Source: Pseudopyrenochaeta lycopersici (Eukaryota; Ascomycota; Dothideomycetes; Pleosporales; Pseudopyrenochaetaceae). Taken from it: a stretch of DNA of 64,000 nt. The notes under the pieces were generated by a model, which saw nothing but the letters and a program-made list of their open reading frames with translations, did not search any database and was not told the DNA's origin. The translations under genes were made by a program, and so were the position numbers. Positions within the stretch are counted from its first letter, which is position 1, and each line of letters opens with the position of its first letter. This document shows, one piece after another, positions 33,930 through 45,572 of the stretch. The stretch is taken from contig NHZP01000044.1 in NCBI GenBank assembly GCA_003313425.1, forward strand, positions 1-64,000. The letters run 5' to 3'.

Positions 33930-35521
33930 TCACATTCCTGCCACGGTATGTGGCATACCTGTTGCACTTCTATCGCTGACGGCGTCGCCTTCACTTGGGG
34001 CGCTGATCCACATCTCTTTCGATATTTCTCCACGACGAAGTTCTACAAGTTGAATTTCATCATCTTCCTCCTTCTCCACTCGACTCTCGACTCTTGTTTC
34101 CAAAGTTTTGGTGATGCCAGATCCAGCGAAGCCAATATTTGTTCTCAATCGCTTCGGCTTCCCACCCGAAAGTTTGTTCGGTGACTCGTGGCCATTATAC
34201 TTCGAATCCACCTGCGTAATTTGGAAACACCTGGGAAAAAGCTTTGCGAGGAAACGGCGCAGTGCAGGCATACAGATACAAAAGATGCCAACGTAAGCTT
34301 CAAGAACTGACCAGTAATAGGCGCGGACGTTGTCGTATGTTGCATTCGTCGAGTTGGCAAATTCAACGAGTGCTTGGAGGCGTATGATGGAGACGATAGT
34401 TGTACTAGTGGATTGTTAGTTGTATTACCATGATAGGACGTGGGTTGCTACGAATAAAGTTTTAGCTTACAAGGTGCCCATGCCAAACATCAGGATGACA
34501 TATATTTTCTTCTTCGTACTAAGCGACAGCCTCAAAAGCTCTGGTATCGGTACAGCAAGGATAACAAAATCGAAAACAATGTTGATGCCTGCGTGAACCC
34601 AGGCAAATATATGGAAGTTTATGCATTTTCCTGTATGCTGGCCATCCCAATTCGTCCATATATATGATACTGGTGTGCAATTGAATAGGCAGGCCAAGGT
34701 AAAAGCAATTCCGTACGCGACACTAATGATAATTAGAGTATATACTCTAGTCCGTAGTTCCTTGCGGGGGAATATGCGAAGGCAGAAGAAGAGGAAGGAG
34801 AGCTTCGTAGTCGTGATCGCGATGAAGTAGAAGACCTCAGCTAGCCAGAAAAACTGTAAGCCATTAGAAAGATGAGAAATCAGCGCGTGAACTTTAGACG
34901 CTCATTATCTTACTCGTATGATGCGGTAGATTTTCTGAGGAGGAATTGTCCAAACGTCTCTCCCAAGACCGTCTGAAGACATAAAGAACCCCACAACGCC
35001 CATAGGTATTGCTGAAACCATCGCGGTAATACCAAATATGTCATCCAACCCAAACTCACTGACAGTAACGAGCAATCGAGCAATTGTAGCAAGAAGAGCC
35101 ATTCCGCCAGAGATAGCAGTCACAATGGGTGCGATTTCTGTGTTGCCGCGCACCGGGCGCCCGCACATTGTTTCTGTAGTGTTCCGTGCCGCTGGGAAGA
35201 TTATTATCTAGAGCTGCATTTAGAGGATGAAGTGATTTACACAATGCTTCAATAACAGAACATGATTTTAGGACACATGTTGAAACAGCCCCTATTATGG
35301 CCTTAGTAGCACAAATACACGCAACGTCTGTTGGGGTGCACGTATCTTGTGCTTTCAAGCTGATATCTAGACATTGTGCCTTCAATTATGTGTTAGTACT
35401 GTTTGTTTGTACATAAGAAGCAGATACCTACTGCACATGGTGCCATTTGCTGGCTTGAAGCCACAGAAGGCCATAGCCCCAAGAGGATGCTGCCAACACG
35501 AAGCGCCCTTAAGAGCCTCAT
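33930..35521 (-). CDS. Pth11-like G-protein-coupled receptor with CFEM domain
   Basis: Five exons (35521-35432, 35379-35241, 35191-34914, 34853-34471, 34404-33930) encode 454 residues. Residues 1-23 form a signal peptide. A CFEM domain follows with eight cysteines: Cys29, then QC, TC, AC, IC, TC, SC and finally TMC across the second intron. The core has seven hydrophobic segments of the fungal rhodopsin-like family (for example GGMALLATIARLLVTV, FGLDDIFGITAMVSA and CINFHIFAWVHAGINIVFDF). The cytoplasmic tail is basic then acidic (KPKRLRTN, EKEEDDEIQLVEL). In Magnaporthe this class includes Pth11, a surface sensor needed for appressoria; the ligand here is unknown. It stands alone between AT-rich spacers. 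Confidence 0.9.
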
Positions 35522-37060
35522 GATAGGTTAGTACGCAATAGTGAGGGTTGAAGATGCTTTTTTTCACTATGGCTAAAGTATACAAGTTTATAAAAGCACG
35601 CCATGGGCATGACGAACATTTAATACAATTTCGGGCATGATTGAGTTGTGGGGCTAAGTACGGTTACAACAGCGACTCCCCAGCGGAAATCTTCACTGCA
35701 TTCATGGTGTAGGGTATGAGCGACAATGCCCACAAGATGCAATGAAAGCAGAAGCCCAGATTACCCACTTGTCTTGGGTGCCCTGCAAAAATGGTTGAAC
35801 GGAGAACATTCCCGGAGACTCTGATTGTTATGATAGAATTTTACCTGCATTAGTTGGGAAGCCCCTGTTTATCAGCCAGGTGCAAAAGTTACATTCAACG
35901 GAATTTGAAACTACATATCGTCTGAATCTGGCTAGTGTACTTTGCGACCACAGCTAACCCCGGAAACGTGCCGTTTCCACGCAATAGTTTAATCGGCCCT
36001 CGTGTCGGTTTTACCAAAAGTATAGCACCGATCCACGAATCGTGTAACAGCTAGTCAATTCCAAAGAGAAGCTTTCATTGGCTTGCACGTTCACGGTCTA
36101 TCGCATAATTAGTTACCCAATAATGGTGCCCCTATAGAAATGTACTGGCGAACTTCCATTCCGGGACGTGGGACCCGCGTGTGAATTACCAGGGGGCTGG
36201 TGAAGGCCCTGGGGAAGGTTCGGCGCTGATCATGTTGATAATTAGGTGTGCGTAAATAGTCTCGGCAGTATTGCAGATGTTTTGCAAGGATATTGATCAT
36301 TTCTGCATCGTCACCTCTCACTGGATGATCACAGTGAACTTGTGACATTGTTATTCGACAACTAGATTTTCGAGAGGTCCATCATACATCGCAAGGGAAC
36401 CGGCGATACAGTTTGAGAGCTCGTATGATTCTTTTTAGTAACCCCCACACTTGATGACCAATGATCCTAGAGCAGGGTCAACGCACCCCCTATTGAAATG
36501 GCGCCGAGTCTGGCCCAGCGTAATACCTTCATAATTTTTTTTCCTTGCGATCGCCTCTTAATCCTTGTTAGTTTGAAGATTTCCAGACCCTTGGGCCCAG
36601 TACGAGCAGGATCGTCGAGGCTTCGTGGCAGCATGTCCACCTTAGAGCTGGACTGAGCGCATGGAGAGGAAAAAAAATCCAATGGTCTACCTAGGGCGAG
36701 GCTATTTTGGGCAATCATGTCTCCGTGCCATTACTGACTCACAGGAGTTGAAAAAGAAACAGACTTGCAGTTCATGGGACACTTAGGGTTAGACGCGTTA
36801 AATTTTGAAGGGAAACGTCCAGCGCCATTCGGCCCTGCGCATGCTCGCAGTGAGAGGTAGATGTATGTCGGTAGACGAGGGCGGCATCCAGAGTGCAACG
36901 GAAGCTTGGCAATCTTGACATGGTGTGAGACCAAGTATTTCAAGGGGGCCGAGGAGGCTGTAGGAAAAGCGGGGTTCTTTGATATTGCTGAAAGAATATC
37001 ATAACTTTGTTTGCAAGCTCTTTCTATTCACCAGCCCTGGGTCTCATCATCATATTCACC
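35522..37060. other. Intergenic between divergent GPCR and P450 genes
   Basis: About 1.5 kb holding both promoters. Small frames at 36109-36348 and 36467-36718 (minus) show no family features. No RIP signature. No specific site was recognised. Confidence 0.5.
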
Positions 37061-38774
37061 ATGGAATTCTTCACTGAAGGGCTTCTGGCACTTCCTTTTT
37101 CCACGTCGCTCTGTGTCGTTTTCGCACTTTCAGTCCTTCTCTACTGGTGTCTGTGGATTTTATATACTCGGACCTTACACCCCCTCGCATCAGTTCCGGG
37201 CCCGTTCTGGGCCACTACTTCGCGGTTATGGTATATGTATCGCATCTATGTTGGTGATATGCACACAGTGCAGCGAAAGTTGCATGAACAATATGGTCCA
37301 ATCGTTCGGATTGCTCCAAACGAAGTTACTACAGATGAGGCATCTGAAACTTCGAAGATATACAGAAATCAGAGGCCTCTATCTAAATCAGACTTCTATG
37401 CTCGTTCCGTCTGGAGCGGCGGTAACATCAGCAAACAGTGTGATGCCTTTACGCAGATGGACGAAAGAATGCATAGCAATTACCGACGAATTGTAAATTC
37501 CGTGTATACACTTAGCAACGTGCTAAAGAATGAGGAAGATATAAATCGGGTGTCGGCATTATTTTTGCATCGCTTAGGGGAGCATGCCGATCGTAAGGCG
37601 CCCATCGACCTTGGGCTGTGGTTGCAGATGTGAGTTTGAATTGTCTCAAGAGTAGTTTGGCACCTTCTGATACAAATAGGTACACCTTTGATGTGATCGG
37701 TGAAATCTTTTTTGGCAATATGTTTGGATTTCTTGAGCATAGCGAAGATCATGGTGCATTCATTGCATCCTTGGATGCTCTAATGCCCATGACTTGTATC
37801 TCTGCTGTTGCGCCAACATACTTGCGTCCTTTTGTAGTAGGCTCCGCTATTATCGTCCCAGCAGTCTTTCGAGCTGTGAAAGCCATTGATGGTATTCGAA
37901 AAGCTGCGCTTGTTGCCGGAGAGAAGCGCGCAAGAGATATTGATGATGGCGTCGTTCTTCGCAAGGACATGCTACAGCAGCTCTTTGACATCGTGCGGGA
38001 AAAGGGCGAAAAGGTGAATTTCAGTCCCAGCGAAGCTACCTTAGAGGCATATGTCGCAATGTGAGTTGGCTCCTATAGATCGATGGCTTTACTTAGTTTG
38101 TTTACAGGTTTGCTGGTTCTGATACCACTGCGGTTGCCTTTCGCGCGATATTCTACTATCTCATGAAACACCCCAGGACTCTGACTAAGGCACGGACTGA
38201 GATAGACACTGCCTTCGCTGCAGGTGCTTTGAGTACTCCAGTAAAATATTCTGAAGCAGTTACTCATCTACCATATGTTTGTGCATCAATCAAAGAGGCT
38301 ATGCGGATGCACCCAAGCGTTGCGCTAAGCATGCAAAGACATGCGCCTGATGAAGGGATCGAGATTGCCGGGAAGTTTATTCCAGGAGGTTACCGGATTG
38401 GAATCAACCCGGCGGTCTCCAATTACGATAAAAGCGTCTTTGGCCAGGATGCAGATGATTTCAAGCCCGAAAGATGGCTTGCGAGCCAAGAAAAATGGAA
38501 GGCAATGGATAGACATTTACTCACCTTTGGAGCTGGTACAAGAACGTGCATTGGAAAAAATGTAAGCTCGTTTCTTTTCGAAGACACTACCTACCACGCC
38601 TAACATGTCTAGATCTCCCTAGTCGAACTTCACACGCTTGTACCTGAGATACTCCGACATTTCGACGTAAAAATGGCACATGATCGGCCCTGGACAACAT
38701 GCAATCATTGGTTCAACAAGCAAACCGATATTATTGTAAATCTCACCCGAAGGGGAACTGATGCATGCCTTTGA
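37061..38774 (+). CDS. Cytochrome P450 monooxygenase
   Basis: Exons 37061-37629, 37680-38060, 38108-38561 and 38613-38774 encode 521 residues. The start at 37061 has a strong CACC-ATG-G context; an in-frame upstream codon at 37007 is rejected. A hydrophobic N-terminal anchor (about residues 8-35) places it in the ER membrane. P450 landmarks are all present: AGSDTT in helix I (319-324), ExxR in KEAMR (Glu380, Arg383), FKPERW, and the haem loop FGAGTRTCIG with Cys464. It resembles the pisatin-demethylase-like group of fungal P450s, although substrate is not predictable. No backbone synthase is near, so membership in a metabolite cluster is not supported. Confidence 0.93.
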
Positions 38775-39974
38775 GTAAAGTGCTATGACGGCAAATCATC
38801 CACACTCCAGATGCAGCATATAACACGGAGCATTGAAACATTTGAGTAGATGTCTCACAGCTAGAGTGCGAGGATTAATGAAGCTATCCACCTAGTCATA
38901 TCTAGCCATAAGCGCCTTACTTATGGTAATGGAAATCACGATAAGGCACTGCTTTGACTCACAGTAACTATGCTACTGTTTGTGAATGCTTGGCGGACTT
39001 TTCACAATGCTTTGAATGTATGATAGCGTATATTAGTCTCATTTGAGTATGGAAAATTGCTTGCAGACGTGTTCAGCAGCAGCCAGAAATTTCAGACATG
39101 TATACAACCGGGGCTTGGGTAATAATTGCAGTAGTCCTGCATCAGATTATCTTTTTTTCTATTCACGCAAAATGCTGTTTCTTGTTGGAGCTATGGCTAA
39201 AGCTGCTTATTACCATTGGAGATGTAGTAGTATTCTCATATATTCCGTTAATTACTTTATTTTTCCTACCGCTCTACCTCTCCCTCGCCGTCAATGCAAC
39301 TCAATCTCAATTAAAAGTAAGCCACATAATGGTGCATTCCAAATCAATAATTTGACGCACTGCAGTTCTAATACGAGCAAGTATATCGTGCCTGACAACA
39401 TAATTGTGCCCGTAGGGGAAAAGCCCCGATCCTCAATTCCTTCTTGATATCATAGCTCTTGATAAAGTAGGCGGACTACATTGTCACTATTTCCTCATAT
39501 CCACGTAGTAAGAGGATGCATGATAATCAAGTTGCTCTCACTCACTAGTATGCATACAGTATCCTATAATGTAGTTGCATTGCGCTGCGTCAGAGGTGAT
39601 GACAATTGGTTGGTCGGACGCCTTGCTTGTGGAACACGTCAAATTTTTGGAAAGATTTTTTCTGATGGTTTGGCTTCAGATTAAGGGTCACAGAGTTTGG
39701 TCTCCTCTCTTTCGTATGCATGATATAAAGTAGCGTTTCCTAGACGTCGCCATGTCGAAATTGCGTCCCAAAGAAGAAAACACCAAAATGCCACACAAGG
39801 TAGAGTGGTTGCACACCTCAGTCCTGCCTTACGCTGATGTTGACAATGGTATTTACCGAGACAAGGCTTTCTCCTACTTTGAAGTAGGGTTTGTAGCTGT
39901 CAGGACGGAAAAGTTATCTGGCTGGCGAAATTGAGGACGGAGGCGCCGAAGATAGCTCTATACTATGTTTGGAC
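38775..39974. other. Intergenic, no supported gene
   Basis: About 1.2 kb between the P450 gene and the first DNA transposon. Several short frames (for example 39043-39447 and 39752-39934, plus) have no signal peptide or domain. Composition is mildly AT-rich without RIP bias. Confidence 0.5.
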
Positions 39975-41686
39975 TAAGCTCAGCACGGTACTTTACGGCC
40001 ACGGGGGCTTTACGGCCACCCTACTAACATTGTTAACCTCTAAACAAATTAAGATATCTTAACGCACCGTATTTTAAAATAAGCGCGCGTAAGAAGTCTA
40101 TATAATAAGTACTTACTAATCTTAAATCTAGTATTTATACTAGCCTAAAGTAAGCTATAAAGGCGTATAGTATCCCTTAAATAACTTTATAGATATAATA
40201 AGCTAGTACTAAACTATACGCAATTACTTATAACTACTAGTAGAGATTAACTCTAAAGTAAGAGAAATTTCTAGCTAAATAGATTTTTAAAGAAGATATA
40301 AAAGCCTACTCTCTTAGCTATAACTAGCTATATAGCTTTATTTAATATAATTTATATATTATATTTATTATTAGTAAAAAGATTAAAGCTACTAAAGCTT
40401 AAGCTACTACTCTTAAGCTACTACTCTTATTTCTTAACTTTTTTAAGTATATATATAAGCGCCTAAGTATTTAGATAAAAGATATATAAAATATAAATAA
40501 AACTAGTATAAAACTAGGCGTATATACTAACTTATAGATACTTACTAGCTTAAAAAAAAAGAGAGCTTATATAGTATTTCTAAAGTTTTATAAATAAGTA
40601 TTTTCTTAAACTGGTTTTAGCTATAAATAAAAAACTTAGATATACTATTATTTTTAAGAGTAAGAGCTTTTAGACTACTTAGTTTCTTACTTTTTTAGTA
40701 CTTAACTAGCTTTATATAACTTTAAAGAATAACTAAATATTAAAATTTATTAGATATAAGTAACTAAAGAAGATCTTTGGTTTTAAAATAGTAACTCTAC
40801 TAAGTTATATAAAGCTACTAATACTTAATTACTATAGTAGCTATATTAATATTAACTTTATACTACTATATAAGCTAAATAAGATTAAGCTTTTTTATTT
40901 ACTTTTTTAATACTTTTATATCTTATAGCTTCTTAATTTTATAAGCTTTTTAGTAGTTAAGTTAAAGTATAAAGCTTAAATTTAAGCTTTAGTATTTCTT
41001 AATAATATAATACTAGTTAAAAAATAAAGATTTATTAGTTACTACTATTAAGCTTAAAAAGCTAGCCTTATAAAAAGAGTAATAAAAGCTAAATAAAGAG
41101 CTACTAGCCTCTCTCTTTATAACTTTAGCTTAGTTTTTTAGTTTTTATAGATATCTTACTTAGTTACTTTTTCTAAAGCTTTCTCTTTTTAAAATACTAT
41201 TTTCTTAATACTTTAGAAGCTTTATAATATTTATTAAGTTTAGTAGTAGCTTACTAAAGTAAGTAAGCTATTAGCTAAAACGTGCTTAGTACTTTAAAAA
41301 GTAACTAAAGCTATTTTAAGCGTAAATACTTATACTATAGAGCTTAAAGCTAGAAATTAGAGACTATAATACTAGCTAGAGTAAGCTAAGCTTTTATTAC
41401 TTAAAAAGAAAATTAAAGTTAACTAAAATAAGAAGTTTATAAATATTAATACTATTACTATTATAATTTAGAGAGAGGTAAAGAAATAATAAAAAACTTT
41501 AGCTAAATCTATAGAAAAAGCTACTAAAAGAGCTATAGCTAATATAACTCCTTAAGATCTTTAATTATATATACTAGCTTTTAAATCTAAACTTTATTAT
41601 TAAGACATCTTAATTTATTTAAAGGTTAATAATTTAGTGGGGTGGCTGTAGAGCCTCTGTGGCCGTAAAGTACCGTGCCGAGCTTA
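39975..41686 (+). mobile_element. RIP-degraded pogo/Fot-type DNA transposon with TIRs
   Basis: About 1.7 kb bounded by inverted repeats that begin AGCTCRGCACGGTAC and continue through TTTACGGCCAC, flanked on both sides by TA, the expected target duplication of the Tc1/mariner superfamily. Inside, a plus-strand transposase survives only through stops. Near 40824 LNYYSSYININF followed by KLNKIKLFYLLF and ILQLLNFISF matches the pogo DDE block (normally LDxxxSHxT, then LPPHTSHLLQPLDV), with His to Tyr and Asp to Asn changes of RIP type. Interior CpA and TpG are almost absent, while the termini keep them. The left TIR carries two direct copies of TTTACGGCCAC 17 bp apart (39992 and 40009). Confidence 0.88.
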
Positions 41687-41801
41687 GCTCGTACCTAACC
41701 AATCAATGCAAGCACGTGCTTCGACACTCACCTTTTCAAATCAGCAGTCCTAACCATCGGACATAGCCGCCTAAGGACAACAGAATAAGACACTGCTTAC
41801 C

Positions 41802-43280
41802 ATGATGAGTGAACAACATGTTGAGTCATGTTCTCCTCCACGTATCGTGCCTCGCATCATCATCCATGGCGGTGCGGGAAATATCAACCGAACAAGCATA
41901 CCACGAGAACGGTATTATGAGTATCAAGCCTCCCTTAATAGGATCCTAGAGCAATCCGCCGACTTCCTTAGCACCCCTGGCGTAATGGCACTAGATGTCG
42001 CCACTTTCGCTGTCACTTTACTAGAAGACGACCCACTCTACAACAGCGGCAAAGGAGCTGTTTTTACACGTGAAGGCAAGAACGAGCTAGAATGTAGCAT
42101 CATGGTATCAAATGGGTATAAAAAGCGCGCAGTAGGATGTATGATGCTCCAGCATGTCAAAAACCCTATCAAACTCGCGCGGGAGTTGCTGATCAAGGGA
42201 GACGAGGTAGACGGCGGGGGAGCCAAAGATCATTGCCAGTATAGTGGCGAGTTTGTTGAGGGACTAGCAAAAGATTGGGGTCTTGAGATTGTGGATCAAG
42301 GATACTTCTTCACGCAAAAGAGGTGGGACGAACACAAGCGGGGGCTTGAGGAGGAGGAGAAGAAGAAGAAGAAGAAGAAGAAGAAGAAGAAGAAGAAGAA
42401 GAAGAAGAAGAAGAAGAAGAAGAAGAAGAAGAAGAAGAAGAAGAAGAAGAAGAAGAAGAAGAAGAAGAAGAAGAAGAAGAAGAAGAAGAAGAAGAAGAAG
42501 AAGAAGAAGAAGAAGAAGAAGAAGAAGAAGAAGAAGAAGAAGCAAGAGTATCAAGGTTCATGGGATGAAACAAGTGAGTGGGAGAAAGCCAATTATATTC
42601 CGCTTGGCACCTGTGGTGCGGTGGTCCTAGATAGCTTTGGCGCTATCTGCACTGCAACGTCAACAGGAGGCTTAACAAACAAAGTTCCAGGGCGAATTGG
42701 AGATACACCAACCATAGGCGCGGGTTTCTGGGCTGAGGAGTGGTTCGAGCCTGGTCAAGCGATTCCTGAAAAATTGAAGATGTTCTATCAACGCGGACCA
42801 GTAGCAGTATCGCTGAGAGACAAGATTTCGAGAGGCGACATGCGCAGCCTTGTGCGCGATTGCCTTTCATCTCTTGGTGCATCACCCGCATCATCAGTTT
42901 CGTCGCACATTCTCGAGAAATCTGTTCCCACTCGCCATGCAATAGGCCTTTCAGGAACCGGCAATGGCGATAGTTTTCTTCGACTATCTGCTGCTCGCAC
43001 AACAGCAGCTTACTCCCGTTTCTCTCATACATCACTCGCATCTGCAATAACCTGGATGGCGGGCCGGGAAGGCGAGCTTCAAAAGTCTGCTGGTGATCGA
43101 TGGGATAGTGTTCATGAAGGCGCTGGGGGCATAATAGGTATCGAGGTTGTTGACAAGAAAGCTAACGTCGTTTGGGACTTCAACTGTGGGGGTATGATCC
43201 GGGCATGGACAGAAGAAGATGGGAGGAGAAAGTGTCTGATCTTTCGGGAAGATAGCTGGGAAAGTGGGCCTGAGAAGTAG
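41802..43280 (+). CDS. Type 2 L-asparaginase-like Ntn hydrolase with a 61-lysine tract
   Basis: A single exon encodes 492 residues. The alpha part has RIIIHGGAGN near the N-terminus and a PLYNSGKGAVFT motif, both typical of plant-type asparaginase/isoaspartyl peptidase. The beta part starts at LG-TCGAVVLD: Thr270 is the predicted nucleophile exposed by autocleavage after Gly269, followed by TSTGGLTNKVPGRIGDTPTIGAG. The family hydrolyses asparagine and beta-aspartyl peptides. Between the halves, residues 187-247 are 61 uninterrupted lysines encoded only by AAG, ending 22 residues before Thr270. This region is a flexible linker in relatives, so the fold may tolerate it. Without the tract the protein would be 431 residues, close to fungal relatives. 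Tract length may vary between isolates. Confidence 0.88.
   Translation: MMSEQHVESCSPPRIVPRIIIHGGAGNINRTSIPRERYYEYQASLNRILEQSADFLSTPGVMALDVATFAVTLLEDDPLYNSGKGAVFTREGKNELECSIMVSNGYKKRAVGCMMLQHVKNPIKLARELLIKGDEVDGGGAKDHCQYSGEFVEGLAKDWGLEIVDQGYFFTQKRWDEHKRGLEEEEKKKKKKKKKKKKKKKKKKKKKKKKKKKKKKKKKKKKKKKKKKKKKKKKKKKKKKKKKKKKKQEYQGSWDETSEWEKANYIPLGTCGAVVLDSFGAICTATSTGGLTNKVPGRIGDTPTIGAGFWAEEWFEPGQAIPEKLKMFYQRGPVAVSLRDKISRGDMRSLVRDCLSSLGASPASSVSSHILEKSVPTRHAIGLSGTGNGDSFLRLSAARTTAAYSRFSHTSLASAITWMAGREGELQKSAGDRWDSVHEGAGGIIGIEVVDKKANVVWDFNCGGMIRAWTEEDGRRKCLIFREDSWESGPEK
42360..42542 (+). repeat. In-frame (AAG)61 microsatellite
   Basis: Sixty-one perfect AAG units, preceded by four GAG codons, lie inside the asparaginase open frame. 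On the opposite strand it is a pure CTT polypyrimidine run, able in principle to form triplex DNA. The precise count depends on assembly accuracy. Confidence 0.97.
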
Positions 43281-45572
43281 AACAACGATCTAGACATGAG
43301 TATATATATATGGATGGGGTGGTCTTTCACAGTTGATTATGAGAGGCCGTTTTCTTGGGGCTGCACGGTTCTTAGCATGTACTGTCGAAGGAAAGCACGA
43401 GTATACTGTGAGCGAGCAGAGATTAATGTGCCATCACCCTCTGGATTTAGAAATCGACATGAAGAAAAAGTGGTAAATACCCTAGTAGAAAAAGGTTGGC
43501 GCCTTTTTTTTCAGTCTAATGCTGTTATTTTGGCATACAAATGTTTTGCGTTACATTTACCAGTCTAGCTATCATTACACAAAAGCGAACCTGAGACACT
43601 TTAGTCGGGGGTGCTTTTCGTGGGAACTTGTCTGCAACATATGTAATTGCATCTGCTGCATTTGGAGCACAAGAAAGCTCACCGTCGTGTACACGAACGA
43701 TACGTGGCGTCTGCTGATGCCACTTTCCGCATTGTTCGAAGCCGAGACAACTACGAGTAAACATCTGTGGCCCTCCGGTTTGAGTACCTCTAAAGATGCT
43801 GGTAGTTCACTCTTGGTGCATTTCAGCTGCTTGATAAATGCCATTGTTCAAGAGAAACATGGACGCAAGACACGGAAGATATCATTTGCGGGCAAAAGTG
43901 AGCGCAATATCCAACCACTACACGCCTATTCGACCCAAAAACGTATCCAGCAATGTCGCCAGTGTTGGAAGTGGACTTGGTGCTAGTATGTCTCTCAGCT
44001 GCATGGTCACTGGTTCCTATACATGAAACACAAACCTTATCCCAGACAACACTAGCTTCCAGAACTTTCTAATGCCCTCTTCTAGAAGCAAACCAGGCTA
44101 GTGGCCCCATAGAATGGATAGAATACGCAGGAAAGGCAAGACTCCATAGCAAGCTACCTAAAAAGTAATAGAAAGGGTAAGGATGATAGGATAAGCATAG
44201 CTTAGATGCAAATTACAACTCAGTTTACAGAGACACCTGGTCAGAGATAGTGTATAAAGTACTGAAAAGGTACTTAGAGAGGAAGTGTAGGGCGCTGCTG
44301 GGATAAGGGAACTATCTTTATGACGCAAGGGGCGCTAGAGCAGAGCATGTATGAGGTCGGCATGAACATGATAAATCATCTCAAATCGGTGCAACATACG
44401 CATAAACCAGTGCGTAAACGCATTGCTGCTACTTTTATGGGCGATCAAAGCTTATAATAGCGTATTTCAAAGTTCAATGGGACGACTCAGCTATAATTTC
44501 GAGTATCGACCGTCCGACGGTCTCTTCCCGGTAGAGATTAGTGCTCTACTAGAAATCAGCTACCTTCCACCTTAATTTAGTCTTCGTTTTTACAATACTG
44601 GAAACGGGAACACACATACCCACTGCCATGTGACTTCCAGCTTGCGCATAAATGATGTGCAAAGTTTCAGGTGGATAGTGCGACACAGGAGGAGTTGGAT
44701 TTAGAAAGGCATAGAGACTTAAAGACTAGTAGATAGACCATCTGTTGATGTGCCAAGTTGAATATAGAAACTCCATTGTGACAGGAATGCGCGGCGTTGG
44801 GGGCATTTTTCCCGGGTAGACGGATTCTTGCCATATCCAAAACCTTCACAGAATTCGCCACTTTGTGAGGCCATAAAACCAGTCCGCAAAAGAAAACCCT
44901 TAATAAATGAGCAGAACTCATGGTTGCTTTTCTTCTACTACTATTACCTACATTTCTTTATCTCAACCGGTGCGGTGCCATCGCCATGGAGTTTAACATC
45001 ATAATTATTCTGGCCTGGATATACTATGTCAGTTCCTTGTGCAGTGGAATGTAGATCGATATAAATGCTTTCTTTAGTATTGTCGGCAAGGATACGTGCG
45101 CTTGTATTTCCATTATAGTATACGAACCCTCTGCTTCGTCTTCAACGACGACCAACCCTGGAACTAGCATATCTGATGCCAATTCCGAGGCAGCTAGGTA
45201 TGGAGGCCAATGGAAAAATTGTGAATATGTGCAAAAAGACGAGACAGACGATGAGAATATTAGACAAAGCACATAGCGAACCCTAAATATTGTGGTAAAG
45301 AGTTTAGATCGATCTGCGTGAGCATCCCGGCGATGACGTGCCTTTGCAATGGTGTATAACAATCTGTCGATTGGATACAGGGATATAATCGCGCAGCATA
45401 CTAAAGAAGAGATCATGTAAGGGTATGTAAGTGCTGGCCACGCTCTTTCACGGAGACTTTTAGTGATGATCAGCGGCAGCATAAGAGATAAGACCTTCGA
45501 GAGAGGTATTTATGAACTAACCACGTAACTGCATGCCCATTTTGTCTTTGTTGTGTCCTCTTGACCAGACAA
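43281..45572. other. Long intergenic region, no firmly supported gene
   Basis: About 2.3 kb. A minus-strand frame at 45024-45482 (152 codons) begins with ATG and has two hydrophobic stretches (YMISSLVCCAIISLY and VLCLIFSSSVSSFC), but no recognised family. Frames at 43525-43844 (minus) contain a Cys-containing stretch in two overlapping phases, possibly a decayed small secreted protein. Neither is strong enough to list as a gene. Confidence 0.45.

Noticed and set aside
42360..42542. CRISPR-like or tandem-repeat array
   Set aside because: It is a simple trinucleotide microsatellite in a eukaryotic gene.
42264..42630. Poly-Leu, poly-Arg and poly-Ser frames across the AAG run
   Set aside because: They are the other reading frames of the same trinucleotide repeat; only the lysine frame joins two asparaginase halves.
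45024..45482. 152-codon minus-strand frame with hydrophobic stretches
   Set aside because: Two possible membrane helices but no family match, no flanking exons and no strong codon pattern.
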